Positions 1 to 5,858 of a DNA stretch of 8,983 bases are shown in pieces. The DNA is from CAXXOK01 sp036759125 (lineage in GTDB: Bacteria; Bacillota; Clostridia; Christensenellales; Aristaeellaceae). Position 1 is the stretch's first letter; the number at the start of each line of letters is the position of its first letter. The notes under the pieces were generated by a model. That model was not told where the DNA came from. It saw only the letters and a program-made list of their open reading frames with translations, and did not search any database. Both the position numbers and the translations under genes were made by a program. Location: NCBI GenBank assembly GCA_036759125.1, contig DAIOVG010000113.1, positions 1-8,983 on the forward strand, given 5' to 3'.

Positions 1-473
1 GTGCAGGCCTGCAGCTCGCCCTTCAAATCCCGGCCCCTGCGCGATGCCAGGGCCTCGTCGTCGGCAAACAAACGCTCAGCCAGCGCCCTGGCGGCATCCA
101 TGCCGCCGTCCAGGCAGACGGCCGCGACGACCGCTTCCATCGCGTCGGCGAGAATCGCGGGCTTTTCCCGCCCGCCGGTGGATTCCTCCCCGCGCCCCAT
201 GCGGATTTTGCCGCCCAGGGAAAGGCTTTCGGCCAGATGGCAGAGCGTTTCCTCGCACACCAGCGCGGCGCGCCGCGCCGTCAGCTCGCCTTCGGTGGCC
301 TGCGCGTACTTATGATACAGCATTTCGCTGACACAGTACTCCAGCACCGCGTCGCCCAAAAACTCAAGCCTTTGGTTGCTTTGCTGCTCCAGCGTCGACG
401 GGTGCGTCAGCGCAAGCGTCAAAAGCGCCTTGTCCTGAAACGCATACCCAAGCGCCCTCTCCAGCTCCCGCAT
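1..473 (-). CDS. rnc: Ribonuclease III, N-terminal 157 residues (gene runs off the left edge)
   Basis: Endoribonuclease specific for double-stranded RNA; it matures rRNA precursors and cleaves structured mRNAs in the cytoplasm. The translation from ATG at 473 shows the family signature NQRLEFLGDAVL (residues 33-44) and the second metal-site block ILADAMEAV (107-115). By comparison with the E. coli enzyme the metal ligands are E37, D41, D110 and E113, all present. The position matching E. coli E38 is Gln (Q34), a common variant. The frame is still open at base 1, so the end of the catalytic domain is reached but the C-terminal dsRNA-binding domain lies outside the window. The start is chosen for its GGAGG at 481-485, 7 nt upstream; an in-frame GTG at 479 is too close to that site. 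It is the last visible gene of the plsX-acpP-rnc cluster, separated from acpP by 689 bp of repeats and hairpins. Confidence 0.95.
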   Translation of the reverse strand, partial: MRELERALGYAFQDKALLTLALTHPSTLEQQSNQRLEFLGDAVLEYCVSEMLYHKYAQATEGELTARRAALVCEETLCHLAESLSLGGKIRMGRGEESTGGREKPAILADAMEAVVAAVCLDGGMDAARALAERLFADDEALASRRGRDLKGELQAC

Positions 474-495
474 AGTCACCCCTCCAGATAACACG

Positions 496-514
496 TTAGG
501 GGTTTCACCCCTAA
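496..514 (-). promoter_or_regulatory. Perfect 8-bp hairpin just upstream of the rnc ribosome binding site
   Basis: TTAGGGGT (496-503) pairs perfectly with ACCCCTAA (507-514) around a 3-nt loop. In the minus-strand transcript the stem ends about 10 nt before the GGAGG of rnc, so it lies in the rnc leader. RNase III genes in E. coli and Streptomyces are autoregulated by RNase III cleavage of stems in their own leaders; a similar role here is inference only. It lacks a U-tract on the transcribed side, so it does not look like a terminator. Confidence 0.5.
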
Positions 515-520
515 AACACC

Positions 521-541
521 GATCAGGGGACTGCCCCTATC
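521..541 (-). promoter_or_regulatory. Second GC-rich hairpin in the rnc leader
   Basis: AGGGG (525-529) pairs with CCCCT (534-538) around a 4-nt loop, and GAT (521-523) pairs with ATC (539-541) across a single bulged C at 524. The AGGGG/CCCCT core is the same as in the hairpin at 496-514, so the arms of the two stems could also pair with each other. On the minus strand the stem is followed by CGGTGTTTT, a poor terminator tail. Confidence 0.4.
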
Positions 542-579
542 AGGGTATAGGAATAAAATCCCCAACATGTTTCATTTGC

Positions 580-646
580 CATAGCCCAGCCCGTGATCAA
601 CGCCCACGCCGTCGCAAGCGCAGAGCAGGCCTTCCCATCAGGCTAT
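580..646. repeat. Possible decayed fifth copy of the 127-bp repeat
   Basis: The 27 bases at 620-646 align without gaps to the last 27 bases of unit 1 (749-775) with about 16 matches, including 12 of the first 14. A 2-base CT spacer (647-648) then follows, as between intact units. ATAGCC at 581-586 may correspond to the ATAGCC right of the central hairpin, shifted by about 11 bp. The terminal CCGTCTGG is lost. Confidence 0.35.
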
Positions 647-648
647 CT

Positions 649-775
649 CCAGACGGCTTAGAAGGTGCGCTATGCGCGAAAGCAAGGATGGCGAGGCTTG
701 CGCTTACATATCCGTAAGTGATAGCCGGGCAATCGCGCTGCCAACAAAGCAGATCGGGCCTTATGGGCCGTCTGG
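649..775. repeat. Repeat unit 1 (left type 1, right type 1)
   Basis: The terminal repeats CCAGACGG (649-656) and CCGTCTGG (768-775) pair perfectly and extend to 9 bp. The left half has a GCGC-TAT-GCGC hairpin (667-677). The central stem is CTTAC (703-707) with GTAAG (714-718) and loop ATATCC. The right half has CTGC/GCAG and GGCC/GGCC stem candidates. Confidence 0.85.
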
Positions 776-777
776 CT

Positions 778-904
778 CCAAACGGTTCAGAAGGTCTGAA
801 ATGCGAGGCGGCAAGCGTTGCGAGGCTTGAGCTTACCCGGTTGTAAGTGATAGCCGAGCCATTCCGAAGCTGACAATGCAGAGTGTGCCTTATCAGCCGT
901 CTGG
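778..904. repeat. Repeat unit 2 (left type 2, right type 2)
   Basis: The ends are CCAAACGG (778-785) and CCGTCTGG (897-904), with one mismatched pair that becomes a G-U wobble in minus-strand RNA. The left half has a perfect TTCAGA-AGG-TCTGAA hairpin (786-800) in place of the GCGC hairpin. The central stem CTTAC/GTAAG (832-836, 843-847) carries a different loop, CCGGTT. Confidence 0.85.
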
Positions 905-906
905 CC

Positions 907-1033
907 CCAGACGGCTTAGAAGGTGCGCTATGCGCAAAAGCAAGGATGGCGAGGCTTGAGCTTACACTTCCGTAAGTGATAGCCGAGCCATTCCGAAGCT
1001 GACAATGCAGAGTGCGCCTTATCGGCTGTCTGG
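907..1033. repeat. Repeat unit 3 (left type 1, right type 2)
   Basis: The ends are CCAGACGG (907-914) and CTGTCTGG (1026-1033), with one non-Watson-Crick pair. Up to the GGCTTG before the central stem, the left half differs from unit 1 at one base; the right half matches unit 2 apart from the hairpin loop (ACTTCC) and three substitutions. With the end of unit 2 it forms a perfect palindrome with 10-bp arms (895-916). Confidence 0.85.
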
Positions 1034-1035
1034 CT

Positions 1036-1162
1036 CCAAACGGTTCAGAAGGTCTGAAATGCGAGGCGGCAAGCGTTGCGAGGCTTGAGCTTACATATCC
1101 GTAAGTGATAGCCGAGCAATCGCGCTGCCAACAAAGCAGATCAGGCCTTATGGGCCGTTTGG
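1036..1162. repeat. Repeat unit 4 (left type 2, right type 1), abutting the acpP stop
   Basis: The ends CCAAACGG (1036-1043) and CCGTTTGG (1155-1162) pair perfectly: relative to unit 1 both sides have changed in a compensating way. The left half is identical to unit 2, including the TTCAGA-AGG-TCTGAA hairpin (1044-1058). The right half differs from unit 1 at three bases. Its last base directly precedes the acpP stop codon. Confidence 0.85.
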
Positions 1163-1390
1163 TTATTGGTTCTTTTCGATGTACGACACAACATCGCCAA
1201 CGGTTTTGAGGCCGAGAATGACGTCGTCCTCGACTTCGATGCCGAACTCGCTTTCGAGCTCGAGGATCATGACCATCACGTTGGCGCTGTCGGCTTTGAG
1301 GTCTTCCACGAGGCGGCTTTCAGGTTTGATTGTCCCGGCGTCCACCTGCAGCTGTTCGGCGATCATGTCTCTAACCTTGTCAAATACCAT
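1163..1390 (-). CDS. acpP: Acyl carrier protein, with an atypical Asp-Ser-Ala attachment motif
   Basis: Small acidic carrier of acyl chains in type II fatty-acid synthesis, acting in the cytoplasm through a phosphopantetheine arm on serine; it supplies acyl groups to PlsX. The 75-residue product has the usual ACP length and the C-terminal pattern FGIEVEDD...LKTVGDVVSYIE. The attachment serine is S35 in KADSANVM. Most ACPs read DSL here with acidic residues along the next helix; this one has DSA followed by N, V, M, V. The start at 1390 is preferred over an in-frame start at 1444 because AAGGAGG (1399-1405) lies 8 nt upstream and residue 1 then matches the family. The 13-nt gap to plsX has the stop codon overlapping the ribosome binding site (TAAGGAGG), so the two genes are coupled. 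The product could serve a specialised synthase, but the plsX-rnc context argues for the housekeeping ACP. Confidence 0.93.
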   Translation of the reverse strand: MVFDKVRDMIAEQLQVDAGTIKPESRLVEDLKADSANVMVMILELESEFGIEVEDDVILGLKTVGDVVSYIEKNQ

Positions 1391-1403
1391 GTGTTTATCC
1401 TCC

Positions 1404-2423
1404 TTATGATTCCTGATGAATGGTTGATTGGATTCCTGTTTCAATCGCGCCGGTCACATCGGCCTGAATCATCTGCACACCCTGCTTGATCGCACAGGCG
1501 ATGGCGTGGGCGTTGCACGAGCCGTGCGCCTTGATGACGCAGCCGTTCACGCCCAAAAGGGGCGCGCCGCCGACCTCGGAATAATCCATGGTCTTTTTCA
1601 CGCGTTTGAACGCGCCCTTGGATAAAAGCGCTCCGGCTTTGGATTTCAGATCGGCGGTGATTTCCTTTTTGATCATGCCCAGCAGGGTGGTGGCGACGCC
1701 CTCCATAAACTTGAGGATGACGTTGCCAACAAAGCCGTCGCACACAACGACGTCCGCCGTGTCGTGGGTGATGTCGCGGCCTTCCACATTGCCGATAAAG
1801 TTCAGCCCGCTTTTTTCCAGCAGCTTATAGGTGGTCTTGGTCAGCTCGCAGCCCTTTTCGGCCTCCGCGCCGTTGTTCACCAGCCCGATGCGGGGGCTTT
1901 GCACGCCGCGCATACCGCGCATATAGGCATCGCCCATCATGGCGAACTGCTCCAGATACTCCGGGCGGCAGTCCACATTGGCGCCGCAGTCGATCAGCAA
2001 AAAGTAGTCCCTGCCGTTTGGCAGCAGCGGGGCCAGCGCCGGGCGGTCGATGCCCCGGATGCGCCCCAGGCGGAACATGCCGCCTGCGAGCACCGCGCCG
2101 GTGGACCCGGCGGACACAAACGCGTCCACCTGCCTGTCCTTAAGCTTGAGCATCCCGTCCACGATGGCGGACTGCTTTTTCTGCCGCACGGCCATCACGG
2201 GGGATTCCTCGTTGGTAATCAGGTCCGGGCAGTCGGCCACGGTCACGCGGGCTTTCAGCTCCGGCACATGGCGGAACACCTCGCCGACCAGCGGCTCGAC
2301 CACTTCTTTGGGTCCTCCGAGCTCAATGGTAAGCTCGGGAAAGGTTTCCAGCGCTTCCAGCGCGCCTTCCACCGTTGCGTTGGGGGCGTTGTCGCCGCCC
2401 ATGGCATCCAGATAGATTTTCAT
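1404..2423 (-). CDS. plsX: Phosphate acyltransferase PlsX (acyl-ACP:phosphate transacylase)
   Basis: Converts acyl-ACP and inorganic phosphate to acyl-phosphate, the donor used by PlsY to acylate glycerol-3-phosphate in phospholipid synthesis. It is a soluble enzyme associated with the membrane. The 339-residue length is normal. Family landmarks are the N-terminus MKIYLDAMGGDNAP (1-14), SAGSTGAVLAGG (104-115), the LIDCGANVDCRPEYL block (143-157), VVCDGFVGNVILK (226-238) and LLGVNGCVIKAHGSCNAHAI (289-308). The start at 2423 lies 6 nt after the stop of the upstream gene; its GGAG (2433-2436) sits inside that gene's last codons, so translation is probably coupled. Next comes acpP, whose product is PlsX's substrate carrier. 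The fabD and fabG genes often found between plsX and acpP in Firmicutes are missing. Confidence 0.97.
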   Translation of the reverse strand: MKIYLDAMGGDNAPNATVEGALEALETFPELTIELGGPKEVVEPLVGEVFRHVPELKARVTVADCPDLITNEESPVMAVRQKKQSAIVDGMLKLKDRQVDAFVSAGSTGAVLAGGMFRLGRIRGIDRPALAPLLPNGRDYFLLIDCGANVDCRPEYLEQFAMMGDAYMRGMRGVQSPRIGLVNNGAEAEKGCELTKTTYKLLEKSGLNFIGNVEGRDITHDTADVVVCDGFVGNVILKFMEGVATTLLGMIKKEITADLKSKAGALLSKGAFKRVKKTMDYSEVGGAPLLGVNGCVIKAHGSCNAHAIACAIKQGVQMIQADVTGAIETGIQSTIHQES

Positions 2424-2429
2424 CCTGTT

Positions 2430-5400
2430 TTACTCCAATGCTATGGCGTAAATATAGCTGGGATCTTGTCCCGTCGTGGAAATAATCAGCACGTCGCGGT
2501 ATACCACGGGCGAAGCGCGCAGGCTGCCTTCCAGCTGCATCGTATCAACCACGGTACCGGACTCGGCTTTCAGCATGAACAGCCGCCCGTCGGATACACC
2601 CTGCACGATCCACGCGTCTCCGGCCTCGTTGTATACGGCTACGGGGCTGGATTCGGTCGGGGCGGCAAGCGGCTGCGACCAGGCGACGCTGCCGTCCGCT
2701 TTGCGCAGCGCGTACAGGGTTGCGCTTTCGCCGCTGGTAGCGGTGTAGAATACGAGATCGGAAACGTTCCCCTGGCCTACGACCGGGCTAGCGACAAAGC
2801 CAACGGAGTTTTTGGAGTCGTAGCTCAGGTCCGGCGCGGTAAACTGCCAGAGCAGCTTGCCAGACAGGGCATCGTATGCGAACACCGACGCGGAACCCTT
2901 GCGGTCGTTTTGGATCATGTTGCCCACATACAGGGTTACGGCGTCGCCTGCGGCGCTCATATCCAGCGCCGGGGTGGAGACGATCTGGTCGCCGGTCTTC
3001 ACTGCCCACACAGTCGTCAAGGTGTTCACATCCACGCACTGCACAACGCCTTCCTTGTCGCCAAAGTAGGCATAGGGGCCGTACATCGCCACAGAGCCGT
3101 CGACCTGGGTCATCTTATCGTCCTCGCCCGGAGCGTTCCAGGTGTAGCGGTGGTACTTGGGGCTTAGGGACAGGCTGTCGGCGATGTAATCAAAGTCCGT
3201 ATTCAGGTCGGCCAGGTAGAGCGTGCCGTTTTGCCCGGCAGCGATCATCGCGCCGGAAATCTTATCAAACAGCGGCGCCCCGGAAAAGCCCGAATAGTTT
3301 GTCTGCATGGGCTTTTGGCGGCCGTCGAGCAGCTCGAGCTGCTTGTTGCTCAGCAGGCTGAATATATGCAGGCCGTTATCCAGCCTTGTTTTATCGGCCT
3401 TGATGGAATAGTACTGCCCGAAGGTCACCACGGGGGACCCGTCGGTGTTCACCGACACGGACCCGTTGGACGGCCAGTTCACATCAATGGGTTCGCGGGT
3501 GAAGGTGCCCGAGGACAGATCCATAAAGTACAGCTTGCCGTTCTGCGCGCCGACGATTACCTCCTTAAGCGCGGTTGTGGCCTTCGCTTCGTCGGTGATA
3601 TCCAGCAGCTGGCGCACTTCCATGGGCCATTTGACAATCGCCGCCTGGCCGGGCCAGCCGACACCGTTAAGGTTGGTGCCGCTGCTCATGCGCATGGTGC
3701 CCTCCACAGGCACCTTCCAGTACTCGCTCATCTTGCCCTGTTGAATATCGGCGACACCATAGGCCGCGTTCTGGCGCAGCGGGCCGCCGCGGAAGGTGAG
3801 CACGCCCGATTGCTCCCAAATGGCATACATATTGGAATCCAGCAGGTTGATCAGCTCCGAACGGCTGTATGACGAGGTTGAGGAGGTTCCATCATAAATC
3901 TTCGCGTTCACCGCGACCACACCGGAGTTCTCACTGTCGTCCGCCGCGGCGGGCAGCAGCGGCATCAGCGTGGGGCCGGGGGTGGGGGTAATCACAGGTT
4001 CCGGCGTGGCCGTGGGCACAGGCGTCGGCTCCGGCGTGGGTTCGGGGGTCGGCTCTGCCGTCGGCTCCGGGGTGCCCTCGGCATCCGGATCAACGGTCGG
4101 GGTTGCGGTCGGCTCCAGCAGGTTGCCGGGCGTGTTTGACGGCACAGGTTCTTCCGTATATTCCGGAATCGGGGCGGGCGCGTACACGACATCCGTTTTG
4201 AAATCAGACTGGGTAAAGCCCTCGCCCACAATCATCTCGTACCCTACGTACAGGGAGCCGGCATAGGGTTCTTCCATTGCGCCCTGGAGCGTCCACACGC
4301 GGGTATCGCCGGTTTCGATCATGTTCGTACCGGCGGTGTTCACGGTAAGCTTGGCAGTTTCGTCGCCATAATCGTTCACGACGCGCACGGACTGCACATC
4401 CAGGCTGGTGACCACGGTAAAGTTCACGGTCACGGGCACGGTATCCTCCACGGTGGAGCAGAGGAAATCCTGCACCGGAGGATCGAACACCATCGGCGGC
4501 TCGATGCTCACGGCCTGCTGCAGGCCGCCCAGGGTATCCCAGGTGCCGTCCTTGGCAAGCGCTTCCGCCGTCAGGCTGCCGGTATAGGCCGTATCAAAGG
4601 TCTGGCGAAGCTTCCATATATAGTTGCCGTCGGAGTTTTTGGTGACCACCTGCATCAGCCTGTCCTGATCGGTGAGGGTTTTTTCCAGCACCGTATCGCC
4701 GTAATCGTCCACAATGCGGATGGTTTCGGTGGCGGCGGACGCGTAAATGACGAACGAAAGCTCCACTGGCGCGGTGCCTGTGGCCGGCTGCACGGAGAAG
4801 GAGCGGATAACGATTTCCTCAGGCGCGATCAGGTCTTTGAGCGCCGTCTGCGCGGAGCTCATGATGCTGCCGATCGTGCCGTCCACGCTATCCCAGTCGG
4901 GGAGCCAAATCCCGGCGAACACGCCGCCGAGGATGATGAGCACAATGATAACGAGCAAAAAGCCCTTGCCGCCGCGCTTGGGCGGCCGTTTGCTGTCGTA
5001 GGGCACGCGCATCGGCGGCTGGTCGGCCGGCTGCGGCCAGCCGTAGCCGTCGTCCACCGGGGGCTTGGCGGGCGGGCGCTGCTGGCGCACAGGCGGCGTC
5101 TGCGGCCTGGGGCGGGGCATCCCGTTGCCGCGGGCAGGCGCGTTATACGCTTCTTCCGGCGGCTGGGCAGTCGGCCGGGGCCGGGGCAACCCGTCGCCGC
5201 GGGCGGGCGGGTTGAAGGTATCGTCCAGTGATTTTGCGGTTCCCGGCATGGGAACGGGCCTGCGCGGGGCGACGCCGCCCTGGGGCATGGCGGTTCTGGC
5301 GCCGACGTAGCGTTCGCTCGGATCGGCCTGCCTGCGCGGGGGCTGGGTATCGGGCGTGGTATTCTCCGCGCCCTCGTGAAAGCGCGCCACGCGGCCCTTG

Positions 5401-5765
5401 CGCCTGGGCGCGGAGGGCTCATCCTGTGGTTCCGGCGCTAGCTTTGCTTCCTGCGCTTCGGGTTCATCAAACGTCGGCTTTGCAAAGCCGTTCACGGGTT
5501 CCGGCACGGGAAACTCCGGGTCGGGCGCGGGCGGCCTTCTAAAGCTTTGGTTGGGCCGCGCCATAAATGCGGGCGGCTCCTGGGCTGGCATGTCCGGCAG
5601 CTCGGCCTTGCCGGGCGCTTCCCCCGTCAGGGGCGTGCCGGTGCCTTCGGGGTTGATAAACGGATCATCGTAAGGCGCAAACGGGTCCCGCTCCCAGGAA
5701 TCCGTAGGCGGTGTTTTATCATCAGGCTGTGTGGGATCATTGAAATACTGATCGCTCAAAGTCAA
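2430..5765 (-). CDS. Membrane-anchored surface protein with Ig-like repeats and a PQQ-type beta-propeller
   Basis: A 1111-residue protein of unknown function. Residues 1-262 are Pro/Arg-rich and probably disordered, with an internal repeat of ARG-(D/N)-G-(L/M)-PRPRP at 188-199 and 211-222. After basic residues comes one hydrophobic helix (about 267-288, FLLVIIVLIILGGVFAGIWL). No cleavable signal peptide precedes it, so the N-terminus should be cytoplasmic and the rest extracellular. Residues 317-422 and 430-528 are two related beta-rich repeats, each with a DYGD motif (353-356, 465-468). A Pro/Thr/Glu linker spans about 530-605. Residues 640-1111 form a beta-propeller of the PQQ/BamB-like type, with repeated NGKLYFMDL, NGTLYLADL, SGKLLWQF and DGSVAWSQP blades and a FRGGPLRQNAAYG entry motif (658-670). 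The start is TTG, with GGAG 4 nt upstream; an in-frame stop six codons earlier excludes longer forms, and a second TTG at codon 3 is possible. It is the first gene after the 5820-5848 promoter and lies 6 bp from plsX. Ligand and role are not evident; scaffold or envelope sensing is inference. Confidence 0.88.
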   Translation of the reverse strand: MTLSDQYFNDPTQPDDKTPPTDSWERDPFAPYDDPFINPEGTGTPLTGEAPGKAELPDMPAQEPPAFMARPNQSFRRPPAPDPEFPVPEPVNGFAKPTFDEPEAQEAKLAPEPQDEPSAPRRKGRVARFHEGAENTTPDTQPPRRQADPSERYVGARTAMPQGGVAPRRPVPMPGTAKSLDDTFNPPARGDGLPRPRPTAQPPEEAYNAPARGNGMPRPRPQTPPVRQQRPPAKPPVDDGYGWPQPADQPPMRVPYDSKRPPKRGGKGFLLVIIVLIILGGVFAGIWLPDWDSVDGTIGSIMSSAQTALKDLIAPEEIVIRSFSVQPATGTAPVELSFVIYASAATETIRIVDDYGDTVLEKTLTDQDRLMQVVTKNSDGNYIWKLRQTFDTAYTGSLTAEALAKDGTWDTLGGLQQAVSIEPPMVFDPPVQDFLCSTVEDTVPVTVNFTVVTSLDVQSVRVVNDYGDETAKLTVNTAGTNMIETGDTRVWTLQGAMEEPYAGSLYVGYEMIVGEGFTQSDFKTDVVYAPAPIPEYTEEPVPSNTPGNLLEPTATPTVDPDAEGTPEPTAEPTPEPTPEPTPVPTATPEPVITPTPGPTLMPLLPAAADDSENSGVVAVNAKIYDGTSSTSSYSRSELINLLDSNMYAIWEQSGVLTFRGGPLRQNAAYGVADIQQGKMSEYWKVPVEGTMRMSSGTNLNGVGWPGQAAIVKWPMEVRQLLDITDEAKATTALKEVIVGAQNGKLYFMDLSSGTFTREPIDVNWPSNGSVSVNTDGSPVVTFGQYYSIKADKTRLDNGLHIFSLLSNKQLELLDGRQKPMQTNYSGFSGAPLFDKISGAMIAAGQNGTLYLADLNTDFDYIADSLSLSPKYHRYTWNAPGEDDKMTQVDGSVAMYGPYAYFGDKEGVVQCVDVNTLTTVWAVKTGDQIVSTPALDMSAAGDAVTLYVGNMIQNDRKGSASVFAYDALSGKLLWQFTAPDLSYDSKNSVGFVASPVVGQGNVSDLVFYTATSGESATLYALRKADGSVAWSQPLAAPTESSPVAVYNEAGDAWIVQGVSDGRLFMLKAESGTVVDTMQLEGSLRASPVVYRDVLIISTTGQDPSYIYAIALE

Positions 5766-5819
5766 CGCACTCCTTATCGGTCATGCCGGTGTATCATTCG
5801 TCTGAATATGCCATCTTTG

Positions 5820-5848
5820 ATTATACCAAGAACCGCCAATGTTCACAA
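5820..5848 (-). promoter_or_regulatory. Sigma-A-type promoter for the propeller-plsX-acpP(-rnc) unit
   Basis: On the minus strand, TTGTGA (5843-5848) and a perfect TATAAT (5820-5825) are separated by exactly 17 bp. TGG directly before the -10 box gives an extended -10 (TGnTATAAT). Transcription would start near 5813, leaving a leader of about 48 nt before the TTG start at 5765. The site begins 10 bp after the end of the GNAT remnant, so it separates the two minus-strand units. Confidence 0.85.
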
Positions 5849-5858
5849 GTCCCGCGCG

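Larger units (their letters stand above)
474..648. other. Non-coding stretch between rnc and the repeat array
   Basis: This is the part of the acpP-rnc gap outside the tandem repeats. It holds the rnc ribosome binding site (481-485), two short GC-rich hairpins (496-514 and 521-541), an AT-rich patch around 550-575, and a stretch (about 580-646) that looks like a decayed repeat unit. I see no convincing gene and no canonical intrinsic terminator: neither hairpin has a T-run immediately after it on the minus strand. The rnc gene may therefore be read through from acpP. Confidence 0.6.
649..1162. repeat. Tandem array of four 127-bp structured repeat units (period 129 bp)
   Basis: Four units of exactly 127 bp (649-775, 778-904, 907-1033, 1036-1162) are separated by 2-bp spacers CT, CC and CT. 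Each starts CCARACGG and ends CCGTYTGG or a one-base variant, forming 8-bp terminal inverted repeats. Each contains CTTAC-(6 nt)-GTAAG at unit positions 55-70, with the stem invariant and the loop variable. Left halves are of two types (units 1 and 3; units 2 and 4) and right halves of two types (units 1 and 4; units 2 and 3). The array ends exactly at the acpP stop codon (1163-1165). It fills most of the acpP-rnc gap and would be part of that transcript. No transposase is present; it may be a MITE/REP-like family or a structured RNA element. I do not recognise a named family. Confidence 0.9.

Noticed and set aside
496..541. Intrinsic terminator after acpP or rnc
   Set aside because: Neither hairpin is followed directly by a T-run on the minus strand, and no plus-strand gene ends here.
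672..830. 52-codon plus-strand frame across repeat units 1 and 2
   Set aside because: It exists only because unit 1 has GCG where the other units have a TGA-containing GAG; there is no ribosome binding site and no family resemblance.
649..1162. CRISPR array
   Set aside because: Units are 127 bp with 2-bp spacers; a CRISPR has 23-50 bp repeats with unique spacers of similar length.
1764..3167. Long plus-strand open frame (467 codons) opposite plsX and the propeller gene
   Set aside because: It is antisense to two well-supported genes, spans their junction, shows no protein-family features, and its residue make-up (His, Arg, Gly, Ala) is typical of a GC-rich shadow frame.
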